Of a stretch of DNA of 64,000 bases, positions 1 through 7,719 are shown piece by piece. How positions within the stretch are numbered: the first letter of the stretch is position 1; every line of letters begins with the position of its first letter. Origin of the DNA: Pseudomonadota bacterium (GTDB lineage: Bacteria; Pseudomonadota; Alphaproteobacteria; Rhizobiales; Rhizobiaceae); assembly GCA_023404095.1 (NCBI GenBank), contig JAEYDD010000026.1, positions 313,715 to 377,714 of the forward strand, in the 5' to 3' direction. The notes below the pieces were generated by a model. It had not been told where the DNA came from, did no database searches, and saw nothing but the letters and a program-made list of their open reading frames with translations. The translations under genes were made by a program, and so were the position numbers.

Positions 1-7
1 TCGCTCT

Positions 8-835
8 ATGAGAACCTGGTTCATTACCGGGGCCAACCGCGGTCTCGGCCTGGAAATTACGCGCGCTGCCCTTGAGGCTGGCGACAATGTCATTGCCACT
101 GCGCGCAACCCGCAGCAGATCGATGCGGCCCTGGAAGGTTTCGCCGACAGGCTTCGTGCGATCCCTCTCGACGTCACCGATCGCATGGCGGTCGATGAAG
201 CGGTTGATGCGGCGAAGGCGCGGTTCGGGCGAATCGACGTTCTTGTCAACAATGCCGGCTACGGCCAGCTCGGTGCTTTCGAGGAGATCGCCCCGGAGAC
301 CGTGTCGCGGCAGTTCGCCACCAACGTCTTCGGCGTCTTCGACGTCACACGTGCCGTCCTGCCGGTGATGCGGGCGCAGCGCTCTGGCCACATCATTACG
401 ATATCGTCGATCGCCGGCATGCAGGGCTTTGAAGGCTCGTCGGTCTACTGTGCGACCAAGCATGCGGTATCGGGCTGGTCGGAAGGGCTGGCAAGCGAGG
501 TGGCGCCGTTCAACATCAAGGTGACCTGCGTCTATCCTGGCCGCTTCCGCACCGACTTTCTCGACGCGAGTTCCGTTCGCTATGGCGATTTGTCGATCGA
601 GGACTATGCGGCAGCCTCCGCGCGACACCGACAGGCGCTCGATGCCAACAATCACCAGCAGATCGGCGATCCCCGAAAATTCGCGGGGGTTATGCTCGCG
701 CTGGCGGAAGCGGATGAGCCGCCCATATGGTTGGCCACGGGTTCCGACGCTTACGCAGTCTTCGCCAATAAATCCGCTGCGCTGGCTAACAACCTCGAGC
801 GATGGAAGGAACTGGTCCTCGCGACGGATTTCTAG
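8..835 (+). CDS. Short-chain dehydrogenase/reductase (SDR), NAD(P)-dependent
   Basis: A classical SDR of 275 residues, expected to be a cytosolic NAD(P)(H)-dependent oxidoreductase with unknown substrate. Seen: the cofactor glycine motif TGANRGLG at residues 7-14, NNAG at 81-84, the catalytic serine in TISS near 133, and YxxxK as Tyr147 and Lys151. The length is slightly above the usual 250, which is common in the subfamily that modifies carbonyl groups on small molecules. The ATG at 8 begins directly with a typical SDR beta strand, so the gene appears complete although only seven bases of upstream sequence are present. An AraC regulator follows on the same strand within about 50 bases, so the two may be co-transcribed, and the regulator may sense a substrate or product of this enzyme. 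The family call is firm, the substrate is not. Confidence 0.9.
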   Translation: MRTWFITGANRGLGLEITRAALEAGDNVIATARNPQQIDAALEGFADRLRAIPLDVTDRMAVDEAVDAAKARFGRIDVLVNNAGYGQLGAFEEIAPETVSRQFATNVFGVFDVTRAVLPVMRAQRSGHIITISSIAGMQGFEGSSVYCATKHAVSGWSEGLASEVAPFNIKVTCVYPGRFRTDFLDASSVRYGDLSIEDYAAASARHRQALDANNHQQIGDPRKFAGVMLALAEADEPPIWLATGSDAYAVFANKSAALANNLERWKELVLATDF

Positions 836-882
836 GCTATAGAACGGGAGTGGATCAGCGACGAGATTGGAACGGCTTGTTC

Positions 883-1803
883 ATGCAAGGGAAGGCTACA
901 TCGGCAATGGAGGAGATGGAACGCTCCCGCCATCGGATGCGTGAGCTCGTCGAAAGACGCCTTCCTCACGAAGGCTCTCTTGCAACTGGCATTCCCGGCC
1001 TCTCCCTGCATCGGCGTGCGTCGCCTATGGCGCCCGGCTCCTCGCTCTATGAACCGTCCTTCGCATTCATCATCCGCGGTTCAAAACGTGTCGTCCTCGG
1101 TAATGAGACCTATCTCTACGATCAGGATCACTTCCTGCTGACGGCCGTCGGCCTGCCGACCATCGTCCAGGTACTCGATGCGAGCGCCTCGAACCCCTAT
1201 GTTTCGTTCAAGCTGGATATCGACCTCGACCTGGCGCGCGAGCTGATCGCCGAGGTGGATCAACTCGGTAGTGCTTCGGAGGGCAGTGGATCAGGTATCG
1301 CCATCGGGTCTGTGACGCCGGAGCTGACGAGCGCGGCAATACGCCTGCTCGACCTTCTGGATCAGCCCGTCGACATTCCCATCCTGGCAAGGTCCATCCA
1401 GCGGGAAATCCTCTACCGGATCATGACAGGACCGGTGGGCAGCCGATTGCGGCATGCGGTCCAGGTCGGCACGCAAACCAATCGGGTCTCTGCCGCCATC
1501 CGCTGGCTGCGCGACCATTTCGACAAACCGATCCGCATCGAGACCCTGGCCAGCCTTGCGGGCATGGGCGAATCCACGTTGCACCATCATTTCCGCGCGC
1601 TGACGGCGATGAGCCCGCTGCAATACCAGAAGCATCTGCGCCTCCATGAGGCGCGCAGAATGATGATTTCCGAACGTATTGACGCGGGCAGCGCGGCACT
1701 TCGCGTTGGCTATGAAAGTGTCACCCAGTTCAATCGCGAGTATCGCAGGCTCTTCGGCGCGCCCCCGAAAACGGACGTGCGGGCTATCCTTGCGCCCGCA
1801 TGA
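883..1803 (+). CDS. AraC family transcriptional regulator (AraC_N plus HTH_18)
   Basis: A cytosolic DNA-binding regulator of about 306 residues. The first two thirds match the AraC_N cupin-like sensor type, with phrases such as FAFIIRGSKRVVLG and SNPYVSFKL. The last 100 residues hold two helix-turn-helix units (IETLASLAGMGESTLHHHF, then LRVGYESVTQFNREYRRLFG), the standard AraC C-terminus. The same frame is open back to 802 inside the preceding SDR gene, but ATG 883 or ATG 907 (MEEMERSRHR) is a more natural start because the family begins shortly before the RRLPxEG segment. Tandem placement after an SDR is common for regulators of this group. Target genes are unknown; the SDR is the obvious candidate. 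Confidence 0.88.
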   Translation: MQGKATSAMEEMERSRHRMRELVERRLPHEGSLATGIPGLSLHRRASPMAPGSSLYEPSFAFIIRGSKRVVLGNETYLYDQDHFLLTAVGLPTIVQVLDASASNPYVSFKLDIDLDLARELIAEVDQLGSASEGSGSGIAIGSVTPELTSAAIRLLDLLDQPVDIPILARSIQREILYRIMTGPVGSRLRHAVQVGTQTNRVSAAIRWLRDHFDKPIRIETLASLAGMGESTLHHHFRALTAMSPLQYQKHLRLHEARRMMISERIDAGSAALRVGYESVTQFNREYRRLFGAPPKTDVRAILAPA

Positions 1804-1916
1804 CTCGAAGCGCTTCGGTTGTAAAATGCGCGGTAACAGGGCGCAAAGAGGTTTCTGAAAGCGGTAACCGCCGTTGCTATCGCTCTCAGTCGTTTGGGTG
1901 GCTTGCGACATCCCGT

Positions 1917-2170
1917 TTAGGTTGTTGTCGCGCCGTCGCTTGCGTTGATCCGGATTGTTCCGGTCGGCGTCTCCCGTTGCGAGCGGACCGAATCGAGAGC
2001 GGCATAAAGATCCTGTAGCAAAGGCGCGACCATCTGCACGAAGAGCCTGCCGGCGTCCGTCAACGAGACGCTGCGGGTGGTTCGATTGAATAGTCGCGCC
2101 CGGCTCAAGCCTGCCTATTTGTAGCTGAGCGCCGTCGTCGATATGCCCAGATCGATGGCCGCTGCGCGGA
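1917..2170 (-). pseudogene. LysR family regulator remnant (N-terminal DNA-binding part only)
   Basis: On the minus strand, the region near 2115-2165 translates as FRAAAIDLGISTTALSYK, a LysR-type winged-helix recognition segment, and then hits a stop codon. The same frame resumes with ARLFNRTTRSVSLTDAGRLF and ends after RINASDGA, exactly where the ligand-binding domain of a LysR protein would begin. Both an internal deletion between the recognition helix and the wing and a 3' truncation are visible, so this is a dead fragment. Its 5' end abuts an SDR fragment on the opposite strand (from 2171), which suggests an ancestral divergent LysR/SDR pair that was rearranged. Confidence 0.75.
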
Positions 2171-2423
2171 ATGTTCCGTGTCACCAGGCTGGATAGAGAC
2201 GGCAGCATCGGTGCGCCTTGCCGAGCGCCTTGGGACGCAGGCGGGAACAGACCTTGAGGGCGGCAAGAAGATCATCATGGACGGACTGGGCGGCATACCA
2301 CTGGGTCGTCCGGCAAAACCGGAAGAGGTTGCTAATCTCATCGCATTCGCTGCCTCCGACCGTGCCGCATCGATTACCGGAACCGAGCACACGATCGACG
2401 GCGGTACGGTGCCGACAGCGTAG
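2171..2423 (+). pseudogene. SDR oxidoreductase remnant (C-terminal third)
   Basis: The plus-strand frame reads SPGWIETAASVRLAERLG, then GRPAKPEEVANLIAF and a terminal IDGGTVPTA. This is the C-terminal third of a classical SDR: the PGxxxT loop after the active site, the substrate lobe, and the conserved DGG near the end. The Rossmann half, catalytic Ser/Tyr/Lys and any convincing ribosome site are absent. A GTG at 2178 could formally start an 81-residue peptide, but its first residues are the internal VSPGW motif of a larger protein. It directly abuts the LysR remnant, so I read it as a deletion scar. Confidence 0.75.
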
Positions 2424-2444
2424 GCGTTGCCACACGCCCGGAAG

Positions 2445-2915
2445 TCAGGCGGGTGCGTCCCACCCGCCGCCTGTCTGGGTATATATCGCGTTGCGCAGAC
2501 GACGTACGTCGCGGTTCAAGGCGGCCAACTCCTGTGGCGTTTGAGTCGAAGCTGCAAGCAAGGTGTCACTGAGACAGCCCGCCCTGTGTTGCAACGCACG
2601 GCCTTCCTCGGTCAAAGCGATCACAACCTGGCGCTCGTTGCTCAAGTTTCGGGTCCTGCGCAGCAAGCCGGATGTTTCAAGTCGCTTCAAAAGCGGTGTC
2701 AGCGTGCTGGATTCCAAGGCAAGAGCGTTGGCAATGGCGCCGACTGTCTGTCCATCCTTGCTCCACAACACGTTGAGCACGAGATACTGCGGGTATGTGA
2801 GGCCCAAATCATCGAGAAGAGGCTTGTAGGCGCGCTGGATGGCAATACCTGCCGTGTAGATCGCATAGCACAATTGGTCGTGCAAGGGCGGTGGGTCGTT
2901 ATGGTGTCTGGTCAT
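2445..2915 (-). CDS. MarR family regulator, OhrR-like (organic peroxide sensor type)
   Basis: A 156-residue winged-helix repressor. The N-terminus reads LHDQLCYAIYTAG with a cysteine at residue 16, followed by AYKPLLDDLGLTYPQYLVLNVLW. This is the OhrR subfamily hallmark, where that cysteine is oxidised by organic hydroperoxides and DNA binding is lost. The wing segment SSTLTPLLKRLETSGLLRRTRN and the dimerisation helices follow. It is transcribed divergently from an exported alpha/beta hydrolase at 3057; the 140 bp between them carry repeated AT-rich palindromes that are probable binding sites for this protein. No ohr peroxidase gene is adjacent, so the regulated target is likely the hydrolase. 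The family is clear; the peroxide-sensing role is inferred from the cysteine and motif. Confidence 0.85.
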   Translation of the reverse strand: MTRHHNDPPPLHDQLCYAIYTAGIAIQRAYKPLLDDLGLTYPQYLVLNVLWSKDGQTVGAIANALALESSTLTPLLKRLETSGLLRRTRNLSNERQVVIALTEEGRALQHRAGCLSDTLLAASTQTPQELAALNRDVRRLRNAIYTQTGGGWDAPA

Positions 2916-2963
2916 TCTCAGCTCCTGTACGCATACAGATAGCGAGTGATACAGCGAAAAACA

Positions 2964-3038
2964 ATATCGCGATAATAATTATGTTGACGCGCAACCTGTG
3001 ATCTGACACCTTGTATATATCGCGATAATAATTATCGC
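2964..3038. promoter_or_regulatory. Repeated palindromic operators for the MarR/OhrR-like regulator
   Basis: The 19-mer ATATCGCGATAATAATTAT occurs twice in the same orientation, at 2964-2982 and 3017-3035, 53 bp apart. The second copy extends into a perfect inverted repeat, GCGATAAT-A-ATTATCGC (3022-3038), and contains the palindrome ATCGCGAT. The region lies between the divergent starts of the regulator (2915) and the hydrolase (3057). One copy is next to each start, which suggests autoregulation and control of the hydrolase. Confidence 0.75.
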
Positions 3039-3056
3039 TATTAATAGGAGAGAGCC

Positions 3057-3848
3057 ATGACACACAACACCACCGCCACCGTTGCTGCATTTGTGGCCGC
3101 AGCCTCACTGTCGGCTGCACTGCCGACGAACGCCGCTGACACGATCCCACAGGACCAGTCCGTAAGAAATGTCGTTCTTGTTCACGGCGCGTTTGCGGAT
3201 GGCTCTGGCTGGAGGGGGGTCTACGATGATCTCGCCAAGCGCGGCTATCGCGTCACAATTGTCCAGAACCCCTTGACCTCTCTCAAGGATGACGTTGCGG
3301 CTACCAGACGCGCGCTCGAGCGTCAGGATGGCCCAGTCATTCTGGTCGGTCATTCCTGGGGAGGCACTGTCATCACGGAAGCCGGCATCGATGCGAAGGT
3401 TGAAGGCCTGGTCTATGTCTCTGCTCTTTCTCCGGACGCCGGCGAGACTACGGCTCAGCAATACGAAGGGTTTGCTCCCGCATCGGAATTCGTCATCGAG
3501 ACCACGAAGGATGGTTTTGGCTATGTCAGCCCGGAAAAGTTCAAGGCCGGTTTCGCGCATGATATTAACGATGCTGATGCTGCGTTCATGAGGGATACAC
3601 AGGTGCCGATCAACATGTCGGCGTTTGGCACGAAGCTCGAAAATGCTGCGTGGCGGAGCAAGCCCAGCTGGGCTGTCATTGCTACGGAAGACAGGGCGTT
3701 CGATCAGGCCATGCTGATCCATATGGCCGAACGCATCAATGCGAAGATCACCAAAGTGTCGGCGAGCCACGCCCTGTTCATGTCGCAGCCGAACGTCGTC
3801 GCGGATACGATCGATCAGGCCGCCAAAGCCGTCTCGGCGACGAAGTAA
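3057..3848 (+). CDS. Exported alpha/beta hydrolase
   Basis: A 263-residue alpha/beta-hydrolase with an N-terminal signal peptide (hydrophobic run at about residues 8-22 and a plausible cleavage after PTNAA near 27), so probably periplasmic. The oxyanion-hole segment LVHGAFADGSGW is at about 41-52, and the nucleophile elbow GHSWGG places the catalytic serine at about residue 100. A late ASHALFMSQP segment supplies the probable catalytic histidine. This resembles the EstC/salicylate-esterase-like group of small esterases often annotated as alpha/beta hydrolase. The AGGAGAGA ribosome site precedes the ATG closely. It is divergent from an OhrR-like regulator with shared operators and is followed by a strong terminator, so it is a monocistronic regulated gene. 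The substrate is unknown. Confidence 0.88.
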   Translation: MTHNTTATVAAFVAAASLSAALPTNAADTIPQDQSVRNVVLVHGAFADGSGWRGVYDDLAKRGYRVTIVQNPLTSLKDDVAATRRALERQDGPVILVGHSWGGTVITEAGIDAKVEGLVYVSALSPDAGETTAQQYEGFAPASEFVIETTKDGFGYVSPEKFKAGFAHDINDADAAFMRDTQVPINMSAFGTKLENAAWRSKPSWAVIATEDRAFDQAMLIHMAERINAKITKVSASHALFMSQPNVVADTIDQAAKAVSATK

Positions 3849-3857
3849 TGGCAGAGG

Positions 3858-3910
3858 CAGCGTCATCGGGACAGCTCGTACTGTCCCGATGACGCTGGGC
3901 AAAGTTTTTC
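3858..3910 (+). terminator. Rho-independent terminator after the hydrolase
   Basis: A perfect 17-bp inverted repeat, left arm 3858-3874 and right arm 3881-3897 with a 6-nt loop (CTCGTA), is followed by a short T run near 3906-3909. It starts 9 bases after the hydrolase stop codon. Confidence 0.85.
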
Positions 3911-4043
3911 AACCGGTCGCGGTAGGGCCGAATCGGGCCACTTGAAAGGCCGTTCGATCTCTGGCGGAGGCTGCAGCGCGCGCTCGGTGATGTTTTCGAC
4001 TTCATCGTCTGCGGCGCTGTCAATCGTCAGCCGGGCTGAATGT

Positions 4044-5246
4044 CTATGCCACCTTGCGCTCCCAACTTGCGAACGGATCCGGCAGGTCTCGCCACAGTTC
4101 AGGCACGAAGACAGGGCTGTCGATCAGGCAGGCGTCCAGTTCAGCGCAAATCTTCGCCTCGTCCATCGGATCGGCGCCGATGAAAGCGATTTCCTGCCGG
4201 CGGTCACCCCACACAGGATCGAGATAGGGCTTCATCATGTTGAGAAAGCCGGGATCCTGCGGCCATTGCTCGCGCGAAACGGACGTCCACCAAAGGCCCA
4301 TCTTTCCGGTTCGCATAAGCGCGCCCGCCTGGCTGATCTCGCCGACATGGTGCGGGCGGGTCGCCAGCCAGAAGAACCCCTTGGCGCGCACGACGCCCGG
4401 CCAGGACTTGTCGATGAAGGCCTGGAACTTCATTGGGTCGAATGGCTTCCTGGCGCGGTAAACGAAGGAGCGGATACCATATTCCTCGGTCTCCGGAACA
4501 TGGTCCTTGAAGCCGTGCAGCTCCTTATACCAAAGCGGATGCGTCTCGGCCTTGGCAAAATCGAAGCGACCGGTGCCCAGGACCTCCTTCAGAACGACCT
4601 TCCCGAAATCGGCCTCGATCAGCCTGGCATCCGGGTTCAGGCCGACGATAATCTTGCGCGCTGCATCGCGCTGTTCTGGCGTAGCCGTGCTGATCTTGTT
4701 GAGGATCACGACGTCGGCGAATTCGATCTGTTCGACCAGAAGATCGACCAGTGTGCGGCTATCTCCTTCTCCTGCCGTCTCGCCGCGATCTGCCAGGAAG
4801 TCGGAGGAACTGTAGTCTTGCAAAAGGTTGGCGGCATCAACGACGGTCACCATCGTGTCCAGCTTGGAGACATCCGCAAGGCTCTGACCGTTCTCGTCAC
4901 GGAAGTCGAAAGTGGCCGCAACGGGGAGTGGCTCTGCGATGCCGGTTGATTCGATCAGCAGGTAGTCGAAGCGATCCTGTTCGGCCAAAGCCCGCACCTC
5001 CTGCAGCAGATCGTCACGCAGCGTGCAACAGATGCAGCCATTGGTCATCTCGACCAGTTGCTCCTGGGTGCGCGACAGGTTGGCGCCGCCATCGCGGACC
5101 AGTGCGGCGTCGATATTGACCTCGCTCATGTCATTGACGATCAGGGCAACGCGCATGCCATCGCGGTTGGTGAGAATATGGTTGAGCAAGGTCGTCTTGC
5201 CGGCTCCGAGGAAGCCGGAGAGAACGGTGACAGGAAGCTTCTTCAT
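4044..5246 (-). CDS. CobW/COG0523 family GTPase, probable zinc metallochaperone
   Basis: A G3E-family GTPase of 400 residues. The P-loop GFLGAGKT is at 11-18, and the metal-binding CxCC motif (TNGCICCTLR; Cys71, Cys73, Cys74) sits just after switch I. The C-terminal CobW_C domain follows (KPFDPMKFQAFI, with a conserved FFWLATRP). Family members that are Zur-controlled help insert or conserve zinc under limitation. ATG 5246 is preferred over the in-frame ATG at 5270 because an AAAGGA ribosome site lies about 10 bases upstream and the protein then begins MKKLPVTVLSG, as relatives do. It lies 86 bp downstream of the aztD-like gene on the same strand, so both are probably driven by the Zur-like promoter near 6730. 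Zinc specificity is inferred from this context. Confidence 0.88.
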   Translation of the reverse strand: MKKLPVTVLSGFLGAGKTTLLNHILTNRDGMRVALIVNDMSEVNIDAALVRDGGANLSRTQEQLVEMTNGCICCTLRDDLLQEVRALAEQDRFDYLLIESTGIAEPLPVAATFDFRDENGQSLADVSKLDTMVTVVDAANLLQDYSSSDFLADRGETAGEGDSRTLVDLLVEQIEFADVVILNKISTATPEQRDAARKIIVGLNPDARLIEADFGKVVLKEVLGTGRFDFAKAETHPLWYKELHGFKDHVPETEEYGIRSFVYRARKPFDPMKFQAFIDKSWPGVVRAKGFFWLATRPHHVGEISQAGALMRTGKMGLWWTSVSREQWPQDPGFLNMMKPYLDPVWGDRRQEIAFIGADPMDEAKICAELDACLIDSPVFVPELWRDLPDPFASWERKVA

Positions 5247-5288
5247 AATGAGAAATCCTTTTAGGAGCACTCGCCGAATTTTGAGGGT

Positions 5289-5319
5289 CTGCCCGGAGCT
5301 GCGCTGCAGGTCCGGGCAG
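5289..5319 (-). promoter_or_regulatory. Intercistronic hairpin between aztD-like and CobW-family genes
   Basis: The arms CTGCCCGGA (5289-5297) and TCCGGGCAG (5311-5319) form a perfect 9-bp stem in the 86-bp gap between the two genes. No T run follows on the minus strand, so it is more likely an mRNA stability or partial attenuation element than a terminator. Function is inferred. Confidence 0.4.
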
Positions 5320-5332
5320 AGGTTTCATCGCA

Positions 5333-6568
5333 TCAGTGAGAAGCGCCCGAACCGCCCACGGCAACGATCGAGAAGGGCTGGCCTTCGACAGCGATGTTAC
5401 GCGTTTCTTTCAACGTGTCCGGATCGACAACGCGAACGAGAGAATGGCGGGGATCGGTGATGGCGATCTGGCCATCGGCCACAGCAAGGCGCGGGCGCGG
5501 ATCGCGCCAATGGCCATCCTTGCTGTAAGGCTCGGTGACCTTCGCCTTATTGACGATTTCGCCCTTGACGACATCGAGAACGTGAAGGTCTCCGTCTTCC
5601 GTCAGGATATAGGCGTTTCGCGGTTCAGCCGGATCGAGCTGGAAATCCACGCGGCGCGTCGGCAACTCGATCAGCTTGTAGGGTTGTTCGGCATCCGCGT
5701 CGATCAACACCAGCTTGTCGTCGCCATAGTTGCCGAGGAAGAATTGCATCGCCTTGCCGCCGAGGAGTGTGCCCGTGTAGGCCTTCGGGAAATCGGCGGG
5801 ATAGGGCAGCATCGTGAGCTTCGGCCCATCAAGTCCGCCCGGGCGCGCCACAAGAACGCCCTCCTTGCAACCGAAGGCGACGAGGCGGGCCGAGGTCGCC
5901 TCACCGTGAAGGTCGGTGCATGTGGCCACTTCGCCAACCTGCTCGCCCTTTTCGTCGACGACGCGAAGGCCAATACGCGGCGGCAATTCATCGGGTTTCG
6001 TTTCGATTTCTGTATTTGGGACGGAGACGAGCACGTAGCGGCCCATCGTTACCGCCACGCCGTGATGCGCCTTGATCGTATCGACAATCCGCTTTTCCAC
6101 TTTTCCGTCGAGGATGTCGGCTTCATCGATGATTTCTGCCTTGTCGGCGCGGTCGTAAAACAGGACGACATGGTCATCATGCGGCACGACGTGGCCGGGG
6201 CGCTTGCCTTCAAATTTCACGGGCAAGAGCGCGGGCTCGGAAATTTCGAGGTCGCGGTGTTCTCCATGGTCCGAAAAATTGATGCCGGTTCTGATCGCGT
6301 GAACGACGTCGGCTTCCGTCTGGGCCGCAAACACCGTCTGACCGGAGGCACTCGCCGTTAGCGATGCATATCCCTTGACGTCATAGCGGCCGAGTTCCTT
6401 GCCATCCTTGAAATCGATGACGCGCACGACCGGGTTTGTATGGTCGGCCACGAACAGGCGCCAGGCCTCCTTCGTCTCATGATCTTCGTCAGCAAAGGCG
6501 CCGGGTGCAACGACAAGGCTCGCTGCCACGGCAGCCAGCAAGCGGTTTCGGGTGAGAGATGGCTTCAT
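5333..6568 (-). CDS. aztD: AztD-like periplasmic zinc metallochaperone (beta-propeller)
   Basis: A 411-residue exported protein with a signal peptide (residues 1-26, AxA-like end APGAFA) and repeated strand motifs typical of a beta-propeller (VVRVIDFKDG, LVLIDAD, LHVLDVVKG, LVRVVDPDTL). Just after the signal peptide it has an acidic, His-containing segment, DEDHETKE, and other His-rich loops (HGEHRD, HVVPHDDHVV) that could bind zinc. In Paracoccus, AztD passes zinc to the binding protein AztC of the AztABC importer. Here a CobW-family GTPase follows and Zur-like sites lie upstream, which supports the zinc assignment. Oddly, the only transporter trace is a decayed aztA fragment across the promoter, and no aztB or aztC follows. 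It may now serve a transporter encoded elsewhere. Confidence 0.75.
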   Translation of the reverse strand: MKPSLTRNRLLAAVAASLVVAPGAFADEDHETKEAWRLFVADHTNPVVRVIDFKDGKELGRYDVKGYASLTASASGQTVFAAQTEADVVHAIRTGINFSDHGEHRDLEISEPALLPVKFEGKRPGHVVPHDDHVVLFYDRADKAEIIDEADILDGKVEKRIVDTIKAHHGVAVTMGRYVLVSVPNTEIETKPDELPPRIGLRVVDEKGEQVGEVATCTDLHGEATSARLVAFGCKEGVLVARPGGLDGPKLTMLPYPADFPKAYTGTLLGGKAMQFFLGNYGDDKLVLIDADAEQPYKLIELPTRRVDFQLDPAEPRNAYILTEDGDLHVLDVVKGEIVNKAKVTEPYSKDGHWRDPRPRLAVADGQIAITDPRHSLVRVVDPDTLKETRNIAVEGQPFSIVAVGGSGASH

Positions 6569-6720
6569 CGGGTTCCTTCCTTCATGTTGTGATTTCTTGT
6601 GCGCGGCGGGGTGCTTGGCGGCCTGTCAAACCGCGCGGCATCTGGCAAAGCCGTCGATCTGAGACATGGCGGTCCTCCTGAACGATCTGATTGAGCCAGC
6701 GGGTGTCGGCGATTCATTTG

Positions 6721-6770
6721 GTAAAATGTTATTACGTAACGTTCTGTTGACGGACGTAATAACATTACAT
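6721..6770. promoter_or_regulatory. Zur-box-like operators between aztD and decayed aztA
   Basis: AATGTTATTACGTAACGTT (6725-6743) is an imperfect palindrome resembling alphaproteobacterial Zur boxes. A second element with GTAATAACATTAC (6756-6768) follows. The outer arms ATGTTATTACGT (6726-6737) and ACGTAATAACAT (6754-6765) are perfect inverted copies. The site lies 153 bp upstream of the aztD-like gene on the minus strand and 31 bp upstream of the aztA remnant on the plus strand, as expected for a shared divergent promoter repressed by Zur with zinc. Confidence 0.7.
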
Positions 6771-6800
6771 ATGCATTCGCTGTCAATCCCCGAGGACGCC

Positions 6801-7245
6801 ATGAACAACACTTGTCTGGAATTCAGAAACCTTTCGCTTGGATACCAGGGTCACGCGACCGTTCATCCCCTGAGCGGCGATGTGAAACGGGGTTCGCTCA
6901 CAGCAAGTCGCTGGCGCCAACAGGCCCGAAAAATGCACCTTGCTGAGAGGCATAGCCGGCATTTTGAGGACGATCAGCGATGCCTGCGTTCCAGGGTTTC
7001 GGCGCGTTGCTTGCCTGGCCCAGCAATCCGAACCCGACCTGACGTTTCCGGCGCGCGTGATCGATCTCGTGAACGGCGCAGACCGGCTGTGTCTTCAGCC
7101 GTCGTCAGGTCGCCAAGACGCTTGCCACCACTGACAAGGAGGGCGCTTTTGAGGATACCGGGCTTGCGGTTCTGCTGGTCACCCACGACCGCGAGTCTGG
7201 CCGAGAACGTCTCGATGCGGTTCATCGATCTGGGAGGCGCTGGTG
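6801..7245 (+). pseudogene. Decayed zinc ABC transporter ATP-binding protein gene (aztA-like)
   Basis: The frame at 6801 starts well (CLEFRNLSLGYQGH then GSLTA), like an AztA/ZnuC ATPase N-terminus. It then needs a frameshift near 6905 to continue as VAGANRPEKCTLLRGIAGILR. The Walker A consensus GxxGxGK[ST] has become GANRPEKCT, so nucleotide binding would be lost even without the frameshift. The segment CLAQQSEPDLTFPARVIDLV is the Q-loop region and ends near 7066. The LSGGQ and Walker B regions are missing, and the H-loop segment LAVLLVTHDRE reappears near 7160-7185 in another frame. Point decay, frameshifts and an internal deletion are all present. No aztB/aztC permease or binding-protein genes follow. 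Confidence 0.8.
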
Positions 7246-7323
7246 GAAAAGCCGCTTGAGGTCGTCGGCGGCGTCTCAACGTCGGGCCTTGACCAGATAC
7301 CAGCTTCTCCATTAACTGGCCGC

Positions 7324-7525
7324 GACGGTTCCCCTACCCATGAGGTGGAGGGGAATAATAGGGAACACGGTGCGGACGACCCGCATGGGACCAAAGCCGT
7401 GGCTGCCCCCGCAACTGTAAGCGGATTGCCGTCCATCCTTGTGGCGCATAGCGCCATGCCACTGTGCGATCCGCGCGGGAAGGCAGATGGACGGCGGATA
7501 TCCGTGAGCCAGGAGACCTGCCGTC
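7324..7525 (+). promoter_or_regulatory. Cobalamin (B12) riboswitch
   Basis: The conserved elements appear in order: GGGAACACGGTG near 7361-7372; GCCGTGGCTGCCCCCGCAAC starting at 7396, continuing with TGTAAGCGG; and the B12 box GAGCCAGGAGACCTGCC at about 7506-7522. GACGG at the 5' edge (7324) can pair with CCGTC at 7521-7525 to close P1. It lies 195 bases upstream of the first binding protein of an uptake operon, in the sense orientation. A short GGACGG/CCGTCC hairpin at 7649-7665 could belong to the expression platform. Adenosylcobalamin binding should lower expression of the operon. Confidence 0.93.
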
Positions 7526-7719
7526 ACGTATCGATCCATCGTCACGGGCGGGGAAGCCCGGAACAGGAGTATGCAATGATGATCGCCAGCGCCTCGCGGC
7601 GTAGACTGATGCTGCCTTTCCCCCAAACTGTCGATTGTTCGATCGCGCGGACGGCCTGACCGTCCTTCGTTTCGCTTTGCCGTCTTGCGCGGCTTTCAAT
7701 CCGTATTCGGGGAAAATCC

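Noticed and set aside
3898..4043. Possible transposase remnant between the hydrolase terminator and the CobW-family gene
   Set aside because: Translated fragments show no recognisable transposase motif and there are no terminal repeats.
3942..4949. Long plus-strand frame of 335 codons opposite the CobW-family gene
   Set aside because: It is a high-GC antisense shadow; the minus-strand product has clear GTPase and CxCC motifs.
5336..6361. Long plus-strand frame of 341 codons opposite the AztD-like gene
   Set aside because: It is an antisense shadow without family resemblance; the minus strand has a signal peptide and beta-propeller repeats.
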